Position numbers and translations under genes: made by a program
Notes under the pieces: model-generated
What the model was told of the DNA's origin: nothing
Database searches by the model: none
The model's input: the letters and a program-made list of their open reading frames with translations, nothing else
Shown here: piece after piece, positions 57,815 through 64,000 of the stretch
How the letters are laid out: each line of letters begins with the position of its first letter
Numbering within the stretch: position 1 is the first letter of the stretch
From: Actinomycetota bacterium
GTDB lineage: Bacteria > Actinomycetota > Acidimicrobiia > Acidimicrobiales > AC-14
DNA: 64,000 nt
Reading direction: 5' to 3'
Assembly: GCA_005888325.1 (NCBI GenBank)
Contig: VAWU01000025.1
Coordinates: 58,461 to 122,460 of the forward strand

Positions 57815-58139
57815 TCGCTCCCGCCACCCAGGAAAGAGAGCCAGGGCGCCATCGTCGGTGCCCGCCCTTTCTCGTTCTGCGCACGCGCCATCCGAGGATG
57901 CTTCCCTTGCTGAGGTCGACGGTTTAGAGTCACCCCAGCCTGGCGGGGCGATCGAACGGCCTCGCATCTGCAGCAGCGTTGACTCCAGCAGCGTTTATCT
58001 GTCCGCCTCGACAAGGCTGGTCAGTGCTTCACATGCGTGCCCACCATACGATTGACGCCACAGCAGCACAGCGGCAACCCTTCGTGGTCACCGTTCGCGC
58101 CCTTCGTTGCCTCATTGGTGTCGCCCCCAAGGTCCGCCG
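57815..58139. other. Gene-free stretch before the BldD-like gene
   Basis: This 325-base gap starts with the terminator and otherwise holds a CAGCAGCGTT direct repeat (57971-57980 and 57986-57995, 15-base period) that encloses TTGACT, a -35-like element. A TTTAGAGT at 57921 and an ATACGATTG near 58045 are other possible promoter parts. No gene was seen. Confidence 0.5.
57832..57873 (+). terminator. Terminator after the DUF6458 gene
   Basis: GGGCGCC and GGTGCCC (57844-57850 and 57857-57863) form the core stem around ATCGTC, and GAAAG and CTTTC (57832-57836 and 57867-57871) extend it. It lies 18 bases past the stop. Confidence 0.65.
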
Positions 58140-58760
58140 GTGACCGATACCGACGCCGACGCCGTCCCTCCGTCATACGCCAAGCGCCTCGGTGAGCACC
58201 TGCGTGCCGTGCGTGAGGGAAAGGGGCTCTCGCTCTCCGCCGTCGCGCGTGCTTCGGACCGCGAGTTCAAGGCCGCCGCGCTCGGCAACTACGAGCGCGG
58301 CGAGCGCGCCATCTCCGTTCCCCGACTGGCCCGTCTCGCGCGCATCTACGGCGTGCCCGTCGATGCCCTCTTGCCCGACATCGACTCACCCGACGCCGCG
58401 TCGGAGCACGCGTTCGCGCCGCGGCCCGGCTCCGCGGGCGCCGGTGTCGACAGCGGCGACAACGTCACCATCGACCTGACCCAGCTCGAGCGGGTGTCCG
58501 AGCCCGAGGCCGAGCTGCTGTCCCGCTACCTGCGCATGATCGAGTCGCAGCGACACGACTTCAACGGGCGGATGCTCACGATCCGACGCGACGATGTGCG
58601 CGCCATCGGCTACATCTGCGGCCAGGGCGCACGTCAGCTCGTCCGACGCCTCGACCAGCTCCACCTGCTCCTGGGACGCGAGCGCGTCACCAGCGAGCCG
58701 ACCACGACCAGCACGACATGGTCGTCGTCGGAGCCGGAGCGACAGCCGCAGCCGAACTGA
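58140..58760 (+). CDS. BldD-like helix-turn-helix transcriptional regulator
   Basis: A 206-residue protein with an N-terminal Xre/BldD-type HTH (residues 12 to 78). LGEHLRAVREGKGLSLSAVAR is the first helices, KAAALGNYERGERAISVPRLARLARIYGVPVDALLP the recognition part. The C-terminal half is not the classical c-di-GMP-binding BldD domain, as the RGD-x8-RxxD motif is not seen; it is a Gln/Arg-rich region with RDDVRAIGYICGQGARQLVRRL. Acidimicrobial and other actinobacterial BldD-like proteins share this form. GTG 58140 starts VTDTDADAV; upstream TTG 58107 is possible. It probably controls development or stress genes. Confidence 0.8.
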   Translation: MTDTDADAVPPSYAKRLGEHLRAVREGKGLSLSAVARASDREFKAAALGNYERGERAISVPRLARLARIYGVPVDALLPDIDSPDAASEHAFAPRPGSAGAGVDSGDNVTIDLTQLERVSEPEAELLSRYLRMIESQRHDFNGRMLTIRRDDVRAIGYICGQGARQLVRRLDQLHLLLGRERVTSEPTTTSTTWSSSEPERQPQPN

Positions 58761-58814
58761 ACCTGGGCGTACCGGGCGAGCCGAACCGGCGGCTGCGTTC
58801 GACCGTGCTCGCGC

Positions 58815-58890
58815 ATTAGCCTAACGTTGCCCCTCCGAGAGGGGTGCCATTGCGGGGAAACGCCACGAACCGACCGCGGACGCCGCGACA
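58815..58890 (+). promoter_or_regulatory. Promoter-like box and structured leader before the coiled-coil gene
   Basis: TTAGCCT and TAACGT near 58816-58827 look like a -10 region. Downstream come hairpins CCCCTC/GAGGGG (58830-58835 and 58839-58844) and CGCGG/CCGCG (58875-58879 and 58883-58887), with GCG-GGGAAA-CGC between them. The first hairpin could instead be the terminator of the BldD-like gene. Confidence 0.4.
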
Positions 58891-58893
58891 GTC

Positions 58894-60444
58894 GTGCACG
58901 GGACGCGACACGTGACCACGGGGGGCCCGGGCGCGTTCCTCGGCACCCGCCTGAGCGCCCACCCGATCGGCGGAGTCGACGAGCTCCGCGACCTCGTCGA
59001 CCAGCGGCTCAACGGTGCGCAGGCGCGGGTGGCCCGAGCCGAGGCCGAGCTGGCCCGACAGCTCCTCAGCGACCTCGAAGGTCACGACGACGCCGCCGAC
59101 GCCGCGCTCATCGAGCAGGCCGCGGCGATTCGCCTCGCGGTGGCCCTGCCCCTCGACGCCGAGCTGCGCGTCGGCCGCTTGCGGCAGCAGACCCAGGAGC
59201 TGCGCGCCTCGTCGTCGCTCCGGGCCGAGGCGGACGGGACCGTGGCCGAGGCGGAGCGGCGACTCCAGCGCCTGGCGCCCGGCGTCCCCCTCAACGTCGA
59301 TGCCGAGCTGCTGCGGGAGGCGAGCCACGACATCGCCATGGCCGAGGCGGCCGCGCAGGCGGCCCAGGCCGATCTGGGCACGGCTGCGAAGGCGGTGCGG
59401 CCGGAGCAGCGCATCGAGCTGCGTGCCGCGGGCAAGCGCGCCTACCAGGCCGACCTGCGGTACAAGAAGGCGCTCGCGGACACCAAGCCGCTCGTCGCCG
59501 CGTCGGTCGCCCTCGTCGTCGTGGCGGCGGCGTCCTTCGCGGCCGGCGCGGCCGGCGCCATCACCCTGCCTGCTGCGGCCGTCCTGAGCGGCGTGCTCGT
59601 CGTGCTCGCGCTGGGCGCCCTGTTGCAGCGTCGGTCGGTCGTGCGCCCGGCCCGCCGGACCTGCGTCGAGGCCGAGACCACGGCTCGCGACCTCGGCGAG
59701 GATCTCCGGGCGCGGGAGGGCGAGTTCGGCGACTGGGGCGTGCGGGTCATGAAGTCGATGGCCGCGGACGACGCCCTCCGGGCCGCGCTCGAACGATGGG
59801 AGGCCGTCGGGGGGCACGAGCTCGACCCCGACCAGGTCGAGCAGCTCGTTGCCGCCGTGGCGTCGCTCCACGAGGCGCGGGCCTGGCGGGGGCGCGCCGC
59901 GGACGAGGAGGGTCAGGCCCACGCCAGTTGGTCGGCGACCGCCTCGGCACTCGGCTTCTCCACCGAGCCCGCGCCCGAGCCGGGCGCGATGGTCGAGTTG
60001 GCGGAACGGGCGTTGGCGCTGCGCGCGGGAGCAACTGACCGCCTGCACGAGCTCGACCAGGCCGAGCGGCGGCTCGCGGCACGCATGCGGCTGGCCGAGC
60101 TGTTACGGGGGCGAACGCTCGCCGAGCTCGAGCACGACGCCAAACGGCTGGCCGCCGAGGCCGGCGACCACGACGCCGGCGACGGCGCCCTGCTCTACAT
60201 CGACCAGGAAGCGATCGGGCCCGACGAGCGCGTCAACCTCCTGCTCGAGGCTCGCCGCCTGGGGCCCGACGGCCGCTTCGTCGTCGTCACCCGGGATCCT
60301 GGCGAATGGAGCGCCGCCCACTCGTCGGTCCGGCGCGCCGCCGGCGACGAGGGCGATCCCGAGCGCGAGCTCGACATCGACCTGCGCGATCGCGCGAGCT
60401 CGACGCGGACGACCGACGACGCCCGGCCCTGGTTCGCGAGCTAG
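58894..60444 (+). CDS. Large coiled-coil membrane protein, function unknown
   Basis: A 516-residue protein. Residues about 35 to 200 are Ala/Glu/Arg-rich helices with coiled-coil character (QARVARAEAELARQLL, EAAAQAAQADLGTAAKAV), then two hydrophobic helices (VAASVALVVVAAASFAAGAAGAI and AAVLSGVLVVLALGALL, residues 203 to 245), then a second long helical region with ALERWEAVGGHELDPDQVEQLVAAV. The topology resembles a membrane-anchored stalk protein, but no family could be named. GTG 58894 is used, with GTG 58912 possible. The last part (FVVVTRDPGEW and DDARPWFAS) looks globular, like a small Rossmann-type end. Confidence 0.7.
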   Translation: MHGTRHVTTGGPGAFLGTRLSAHPIGGVDELRDLVDQRLNGAQARVARAEAELARQLLSDLEGHDDAADAALIEQAAAIRLAVALPLDAELRVGRLRQQTQELRASSSLRAEADGTVAEAERRLQRLAPGVPLNVDAELLREASHDIAMAEAAAQAAQADLGTAAKAVRPEQRIELRAAGKRAYQADLRYKKALADTKPLVAASVALVVVAAASFAAGAAGAITLPAAAVLSGVLVVLALGALLQRRSVVRPARRTCVEAETTARDLGEDLRAREGEFGDWGVRVMKSMAADDALRAALERWEAVGGHELDPDQVEQLVAAVASLHEARAWRGRAADEEGQAHASWSATASALGFSTEPAPEPGAMVELAERALALRAGATDRLHELDQAERRLAARMRLAELLRGRTLAELEHDAKRLAAEAGDHDAGDGALLYIDQEAIGPDERVNLLLEARRLGPDGRFVVVTRDPGEWSAAHSSVRRAAGDEGDPERELDIDLRDRASSTRTTDDARPWFAS

Positions 60445-60457
60445 GCGGGAGCGACGG

Positions 60458-60868
60458 GTGGACTGGGAGGCCTGGGCCCGTCGGGCCGAGCGCGCGATCG
60501 ATGTCGCGGCACGGGGTGACTGGAAGGGACTCTTCGCGCCGGGCGCCACCTTCACCGACCCGGCCACCGCAGGCACGACCGACCTGCGCGCGATCGCGCG
60601 CGACACCCGCGGCGCGTTCCCCGACTGGACGCAGGAGATCACCTTCATCCGCGGCGGCGACGACTGGGCCGTGTTCGAGTGGGTCGGGCGAGCCACCTAT
60701 CTCGGCGGCGAGGGCGACGAGCCGGGCAGCGGCGCCCCGATCGAGATGCGCGGCGCGACGATCGTCGAGGTGGACGCGGACGGGCTCGTCACGCGCTGGC
60801 GCGACTACCTCGACCGCAAGGAGCCCGAGCAGCAGATCCGCCGCTTCGCCAGGGCGCAGCGGAGCTGA
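60458..60868 (+). CDS. SnoaL-like / NTF2-fold protein
   Basis: A 136-residue cone-shaped NTF2-type protein. RAIDVAARGDWKGLFAPGATFTDPATAG starts the fold, with WTQEITFIRGGDDWAVFEWVGRA and MRGATIVEVDADGLVTRWRDYLDR closing it; this order is the SnoaL/ketosteroid-isomerase group. It could bind or isomerise a small hydrophobic ligand. GTG 60458 lies 13 bases after the coiled-coil stop, so the two may be co-transcribed; the serine hydrolase follows after 27 bases with its own box. Confidence 0.85.
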   Translation: MDWEAWARRAERAIDVAARGDWKGLFAPGATFTDPATAGTTDLRAIARDTRGAFPDWTQEITFIRGGDDWAVFEWVGRATYLGGEGDEPGSGAPIEMRGATIVEVDADGLVTRWRDYLDRKEPEQQIRRFARAQRS

Positions 60869-60883
60869 TCGCGCGCTCCCGTC

Positions 60884-60889
60884 TACGCT
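60884..60889 (+). promoter_or_regulatory. TACGCT -10 box of the serine hydrolase gene
   Basis: TACGCT ends six bases before ATG 60896, a leaderless arrangement identical in spacing to the one at 50362. Confidence 0.45.
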
Positions 60890-60895
60890 CGGCGC

Positions 60896-62050
60896 ATGTT
60901 CGATCCCAACGACGTAGCCGACGCCGCCGATCTCGGCATCGACCCGCAGCGCCTGTCCGAGCTCCTCGACCGCGCCGGCCGCGACGTCGATTCCGGGCTG
61001 CTCCCCTCGTGCCAGCTGGCGGTCGCCCGCCACGGCCGCCTCGCCGCGTTCCACACCTTCGGCGACGCCACCAACGAGACGCGCTATGTCATCTTCTCCT
61101 GCACCAAGGCGCTCGTGGCGGCGGCCGCGTGGATGGTGATGGCCGAAGGCCGGCTCGACCCCGCGGCGAAGGTGGCCGATGTCATCCCCGAGTTCGCGAC
61201 GAACGGCAAGGACGTCGTCACCATCGAGCAGGTGATGCTCCACACCGCGGGCTTCCCCTACGCGCCCATGGCGCCCGCGCTCTGGAACGACCGGGCCGCC
61301 CGCGTCGCTCGTTTCGCCGACTGGCGCCTCAACTGGGAGCCCGGCACCGCGTTCGAGTACCACGCCACGTCGGCCCATTGGGTGCTCGCCGAGCTCATCG
61401 ATCGCCAGACCGGGCAGGACTATCGCGCGTTCATCCACGAGCGCATCGCCTTGCCCCTCGGCCTGCCCCGCCTCCGCGTCGGTCTCCCGCTCGACGAGCA
61501 ACGCGACATCGCGCCGCTCGCAACCGTCGGCGAGCCCGCGTCGCCTGACGAGCTCGAAGCCGTCTTCGGGATCCGGGAGATCCCGCTGACAGAGGTCACC
61601 GACCACGCGCTGCTCGAGTTCAACTCCCCCGACGCGCGACGCGCGGGTGTGCCAGGGGGCGGGGGCGTGACCCGCGCCGCCGAGCTCGCCCTCTTCTACC
61701 AGGGGCTGCTGACCAACCCGGGCAACCTGTGGGACCCGGACGTGCTCGCCGATGCCACCGGCAACGTCCGCAACGTCTTCCCCGATCCCTGGTTCCGCTC
61801 GCCGGCCAACCGCACGCTCGGGCTCGTCGTCGCGGGCGACGACGGCTACGCGCACATGCGCATGAACTTCGGCCGCACCGTCTCCGCGCGCGCGTTCGGC
61901 CACGCGGGCGCGGGCGGCCAGATCGCGTGGGCCGACCCCGCGTCCGGGCTCTCGTTCTGCTACTTCACCAACGGTCTCGACGCGCACGTGCTCAGGCAGG
62001 CACGCCGCGGCCTGGCCCTGTCGAGTCGCGCCGCCGTGCTCTGCTCCTGA
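60896..62050 (+). CDS. Serine hydrolase of the beta-lactamase (class C-like) family
   Basis: A 384-residue penicillin-binding-protein-like serine hydrolase. The nucleophile motif SxxK is SCTK in VIFSCTKALVAAAAWMV, the second motif is the YHATSAHW region with the conserved Tyr, and AFGHAGAGGQIAWADP near the C-terminus replaces the KTG triad with HAG. It is close to the group of esterases and beta-lactamase-like enzymes that hydrolyse esters or amides. No signal peptide is present, so it should be cytoplasmic. ATG 60896 follows the -10 box at 60884. Confidence 0.92.
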   Translation: MFDPNDVADAADLGIDPQRLSELLDRAGRDVDSGLLPSCQLAVARHGRLAAFHTFGDATNETRYVIFSCTKALVAAAAWMVMAEGRLDPAAKVADVIPEFATNGKDVVTIEQVMLHTAGFPYAPMAPALWNDRAARVARFADWRLNWEPGTAFEYHATSAHWVLAELIDRQTGQDYRAFIHERIALPLGLPRLRVGLPLDEQRDIAPLATVGEPASPDELEAVFGIREIPLTEVTDHALLEFNSPDARRAGVPGGGGVTRAAELALFYQGLLTNPGNLWDPDVLADATGNVRNVFPDPWFRSPANRTLGLVVAGDDGYAHMRMNFGRTVSARAFGHAGAGGQIAWADPASGLSFCYFTNGLDAHVLRQARRGLALSSRAAVLCS

Positions 62051-62102
62051 CCGTTCCCCGCCCCGTCGCGAGCACCGGGCCAACGCGTGCCACGCTGGTG
62101 GC

Positions 62103-62267
62103 GTGGAGTGCAGCGAGTGCGGGCAGCCGATCGAACGCGGGCAGTCCGTCTACGTGAGCCGCGAGGGCTATGCGGCGGCGACCGAGATCCGTCGCGCCCT
62201 GGGCTACGTGCTCTGCGAGGACTGCGCGGGCCGGCTACCCGACGGGCCTCGCGGCGCGCACGGGTGA
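62103..62267 (+). CDS. Small four-cysteine (zinc-ribbon-like) protein
   Basis: A 54-residue protein starting GTG 62103, ECSECGQPIERGQSVYVS, then REGYAAATEIRRAL, then LCEDCAGRLPDGPRG. The two CxxC pairs, about 40 residues apart, should bind one zinc ion as in a small ribbon or treble-clef. Length and pairing make it convincing despite its size. It could help in protein or nucleic-acid contact. It converges with the ferredoxin gene, 31 bases between stops. Confidence 0.7.
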   Translation: MECSECGQPIERGQSVYVSREGYAAATEIRRALGYVLCEDCAGRLPDGPRGAHG

Positions 62268-62298
62268 GCGCAGCGACTCGACCGGTTCCGGGCGGGAG

Positions 62299-62493
62299 TC
62301 AGTCCTCCTGGATCGAGATCGCCTGCTTCGGGCACCCGCGCACGGCGGCTTCGACCTTGGCCCGCAGGGCTTCGGGTGGATGCTCGTCGAGCAGGTAGAG
62401 GTTGTCGTCGTCGCGCACTTCGAACACCTCGGGCGCGAGACCCATGCAGATGGCGTTGCTCTCGCAGACGTCGTTGTCCACCACGACCTTCAT
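62299..62493 (-). CDS. [3Fe-4S] ferredoxin
   Basis: A 64-residue small ferredoxin. MKVVVDNDVCESNAICMGLAPEVF carries the first two cysteines of CxxxxxC form, and CPKQAI near the C-terminus the third, giving a [3Fe-4S] cluster. This type is the usual electron donor to actinobacterial P450s, linking ferredoxin reductase to P450. It is next to a TetR gene, not to the P450 at 16403, but could serve it. ATG 62493. A TACGCT box for the divergent TetR gene lies just upstream. Confidence 0.92.
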   Translation of the reverse strand: MKVVVDNDVCESNAICMGLAPEVFEVRDDDNLYLLDEHPPEALRAKVEAAVRGCPKQAISIQED

Positions 62494-62515
62494 GGCCGCA
62501 GCTTAGGCCGCGTCG

Positions 62516-62521
62516 TACGCT
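62516..62521 (+). promoter_or_regulatory. TACGCT -10 box of the TetR gene
   Basis: TACGCT ends eight bases before GTG 62530, with no ribosome-binding site, so a leaderless transcript is likely. It sits in the 36-base gap to the divergent ferredoxin start. Confidence 0.4.
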
Positions 62522-62529
62522 GACAGGTC

Positions 62530-63171
62530 GTGAGCTCCTCCGACCTGGTGTCGATCGACGGCCGACGCCTCGGTCGCCGGGCCCAGCTCACGCGCCGGCG
62601 CCTGCTCGACGCCACCGCGGAGCTCCTCGAGACGACGAGCATCCTGGACCTCGCGGTGGTCGACATCGCCCGACGCGTCGGCTCCTCGCCCGCCACCTTC
62701 TACCAGTACTTCCGCGACGTGGAGGAGGCGGTTCTCGCGCTCTCCGAGGAGGTGGGCGACGAGCTCCACGAGCTCGCGGGGCTGCTCGACGTGCCGTGGC
62801 GGGGTGCCGCCGGCCTCGATGCCGCCCGGTCGCTGGTCGACGGGTTCATCGACTACTGGGACCGTCACCGGGCCGTGCTGCGCACCCGGAACCTGGCCGC
62901 CCAGGAGGGTGATCGCCGGTTCCGGCTGGTGCGCAACCGGGCCCTCGGTGTCATCACCAACCGGCTGAGCGACAAGATCGCCGAAGCCAGGGCGGCGGGC
63001 CGGGTGTCCGACGGCATCACCCCGTACGCGGCCGCGGGCGCGCTCGTCGCGATGATGGAGCGGATGGCCGCCTATCACTTCGAGTTCGAGGGCCGGGGCG
63101 TGAGCCGCGACGCCATGGTCGAGACGATGGCGCACATCGTCCACCAGACCGTGACCGGCCGCCGCGCCTGA
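62530..63171 (+). CDS. TetR-family transcriptional regulator
   Basis: A 213-residue repressor. The HTH at residues 18 to 65 reads AQLTRRRLLDATAELLETTSILDLAVVDIARRVGSSPATFYQYFRDVEEAV in three parts, a classic TetR DNA-binding helix set. The C-terminal ligand-binding domain is helical with a final MMERMAAYHFEFEG segment. It is divergent from the [3Fe-4S] ferredoxin and precedes the thiamine-diphosphate-enzyme-like gene by two bases, so it may regulate either. It could also act on palindromes elsewhere, such as 17672. Confidence 0.9.
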   Translation: MSSSDLVSIDGRRLGRRAQLTRRRLLDATAELLETTSILDLAVVDIARRVGSSPATFYQYFRDVEEAVLALSEEVGDELHELAGLLDVPWRGAAGLDAARSLVDGFIDYWDRHRAVLRTRNLAAQEGDRRFRLVRNRALGVITNRLSDKIAEARAAGRVSDGITPYAAAGALVAMMERMAAYHFEFEGRGVSRDAMVETMAHIVHQTVTGRRA

Positions 63172-63173
63172 CG

Positions 63174-64000
63174 TTGCCCACCGTCGCCGACGTTCTCGGC
63201 CGGGCGCTGCGCGACGCGGGTGTGAGGCGCGTGTTCGGCCAGCCGATCGCCGGTGTACCGAGCGTCGACGTGCTCGACGACTCGCTCGCGACGTTGCTGG
63301 CCGACGCCGCGGGCCATCTCGGCCCCGCGCCCGGCGCCGCCTTTCTCACCGACCGGCGGCTGCGCGTCTCGTCGCGTCCCGGCGGACGCGCGATCCCTGT
63401 CGCGGTCACCGACCCGGTCGACCTCGTCGGTGCGGTCGCCGAGGCGTGCGCGGTCGCGGCCGGGCCCGTGCCGGCAACGGTCGAGCTCGCGCTCGAGCTC
63501 GACCTCGACACACCTGTCGACCTCTCGCTCGCGACGGGCCGGACGACCGCAGGCGACGACGTAGGCGAGCCTCCCGCAGGGCCCGGGCCGGCCGCGTCGG
63601 TGGCGGTGCTCGCCGGCCCCGGCGTGGTCCGCACGGGCAGGCTCGACGGCGTACGCGCCTTCGCGGCCGCGGGCGGCCTCGGCGTGGCCAACACCTGGGG
63701 CGCGAAGGGGATGTTCGCGTGGGACAGCGCACACCACCTCGGGACCTGCGGTCTCCAAGCCGACGACTTCGCCCTGTTGGGCTTCGCCGACGTCGACCTG
63801 CTCGTCGTCACCGGCCTCGACCCCGACGAGGCCCCTGAGACGCGCTGGGGGCTCGCACCGTACGTCGTCGTCGCACCCGAGCACCTCGGTGCGCTCGCGC
63901 CCTCCTGGATCGGAGCGGCCGTCACCGGCCCGCCCAACCGGCTCTACCCCGAGCTGGCGGCCGTCGTCCGGCGACTGTCGCCCGCCGCCCGCGTCCCCCT
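63174..64000 (+). CDS. Thiamine-diphosphate-enzyme-like protein, truncated by window edge
   Basis: Frame open from TTG 63174 to the end of the window (275 residues). The start LPTVADVLGRALRDAGVRRVFGQP and the following pyrimidine-binding-like region resemble the N-terminal domain of acetolactate-synthase-type enzymes. Next SVAVLAGPGVVRTGRLDGVRAF, GLGVANTWGAKGMFAW and TCGLQADDFALLGFADVDLLVVTGLD resemble their central domain. The catalytic glutamate region near residue 50 is not clearly conserved (the segment reads AAGHLGPAPGAAF), so it may be a non-standard or regulatory member. The C-terminal domain lies outside. TTG is two bases after the TetR stop. Confidence 0.75.
   Translation, partial: MPTVADVLGRALRDAGVRRVFGQPIAGVPSVDVLDDSLATLLADAAGHLGPAPGAAFLTDRRLRVSSRPGGRAIPVAVTDPVDLVGAVAEACAVAAGPVPATVELALELDLDTPVDLSLATGRTTAGDDVGEPPAGPGPAASVAVLAGPGVVRTGRLDGVRAFAAAGGLGVANTWGAKGMFAWDSAHHLGTCGLQADDFALLGFADVDLLVVTGLDPDEAPETRWGLAPYVVVAPEHLGALAPSWIGAAVTGPPNRLYPELAAVVRRLSPAARVP

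Noticed and set aside
1-64000. CRISPR array, IS element, prophage or rRNA operon
   Set aside because: No regularly spaced repeats, transposase, integrase, phage gene or rRNA sequence was recognised on reading through both strands.

Overview
The window is high-GC, gene-dense DNA that reads as an actinobacterial chromosome, most likely from the class Acidimicrobiia. That placement is an inference. It rests on the three-helix Rieske/diheme-cytochrome type of bc1 complex, the four-subunit style cytochrome oxidase, a WhiB protein, DUF3151 and DUF6458 proteins, a BldD-like regulator, and many start codons that lie 6 to 10 bases after a TAnnnT box (leaderless style). No insertion sequence, prophage, CRISPR array, rRNA or tRNA gene was recognised.

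Layout. 0-5.9 kb: respiratory supercomplex genes (ctaD truncated at the left edge, ctaF, qcrB, qcrA, qcrC, ctaE) plus a broken cupredoxin-like gene. 5.9-13.8 kb: DUF3151 protein, a glycoside-hydrolase-like lipoprotein, a DUF1800/DUF1501 pair, an unusual membrane AAA/M41 FtsH-like protease, and a lipoprotein. 13.9-19.3 kb: sarcosine-oxidase-like flavoprotein, ferredoxin reductase, cytochrome P450, and a UGSC-motif selenoprotein with its partner, with a palindromic operator between the divergent P450 and UGSC genes. 19.3-32.8 kb: aminopeptidase N, small-molecule oxidoreductases, PHP and metallophosphoesterase proteins, WhiB, an ATP-dependent DNA ligase, MobA-like protein, an ArsR/AHSA1 pair with its operator, SDRs and FdhD. 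33.1-38.0 kb: formate dehydrogenase operon (alpha, beta, NrfD-type membrane subunit). Its alpha subunit reads through an in-frame TGA at the active-site selenocysteine. 38.0-50.2 kb: MazF-like protein, ROK kinase, thioesterase, LigD-type polymerase, acyl-CoA dehydrogenase, an MgtE-like regulator, an AlkA-like glycosylase, and the transsulfuration pair (cystathionine beta-synthase and cystathionine gamma-synthase/lyase). 50.4-64 kb: amidohydrolase, a second acyl-CoA dehydrogenase, lysoplasmalogenase, YbdK-type ligase, HAD, glycosyltransferase, BldD-like regulator, a large coiled-coil membrane protein, a serine hydrolase, a [3Fe-4S] ferredoxin, a TetR regulator and a truncated thiamine-diphosphate-enzyme-like gene.

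Themes. Two TGA codons are best read as selenocysteine (18007-18009 and, on the minus strand, 37373-37375), and both are followed by SECIS-like hairpins. FdhD and a MobA-like protein nearby fit maturation of the molybdenum/tungsten cofactor of the formate dehydrogenase. The selenocysteine machinery itself (selA, selB, selC, selD) was not found here, so it must lie elsewhere if both readings are right. P450, ferredoxin reductase and a [3Fe-4S] ferredoxin could form one electron-transfer chain.

Several reading-frame defects (three in the cupredoxin gene, a GCG where the reductase start codon should be, and a lipoprotein signal with no usual start) could be real decay or base-call errors. A 33-base exact repeat lies on gene boundaries at two places, and imperfect direct repeats bracket the formate dehydrogenase segment.
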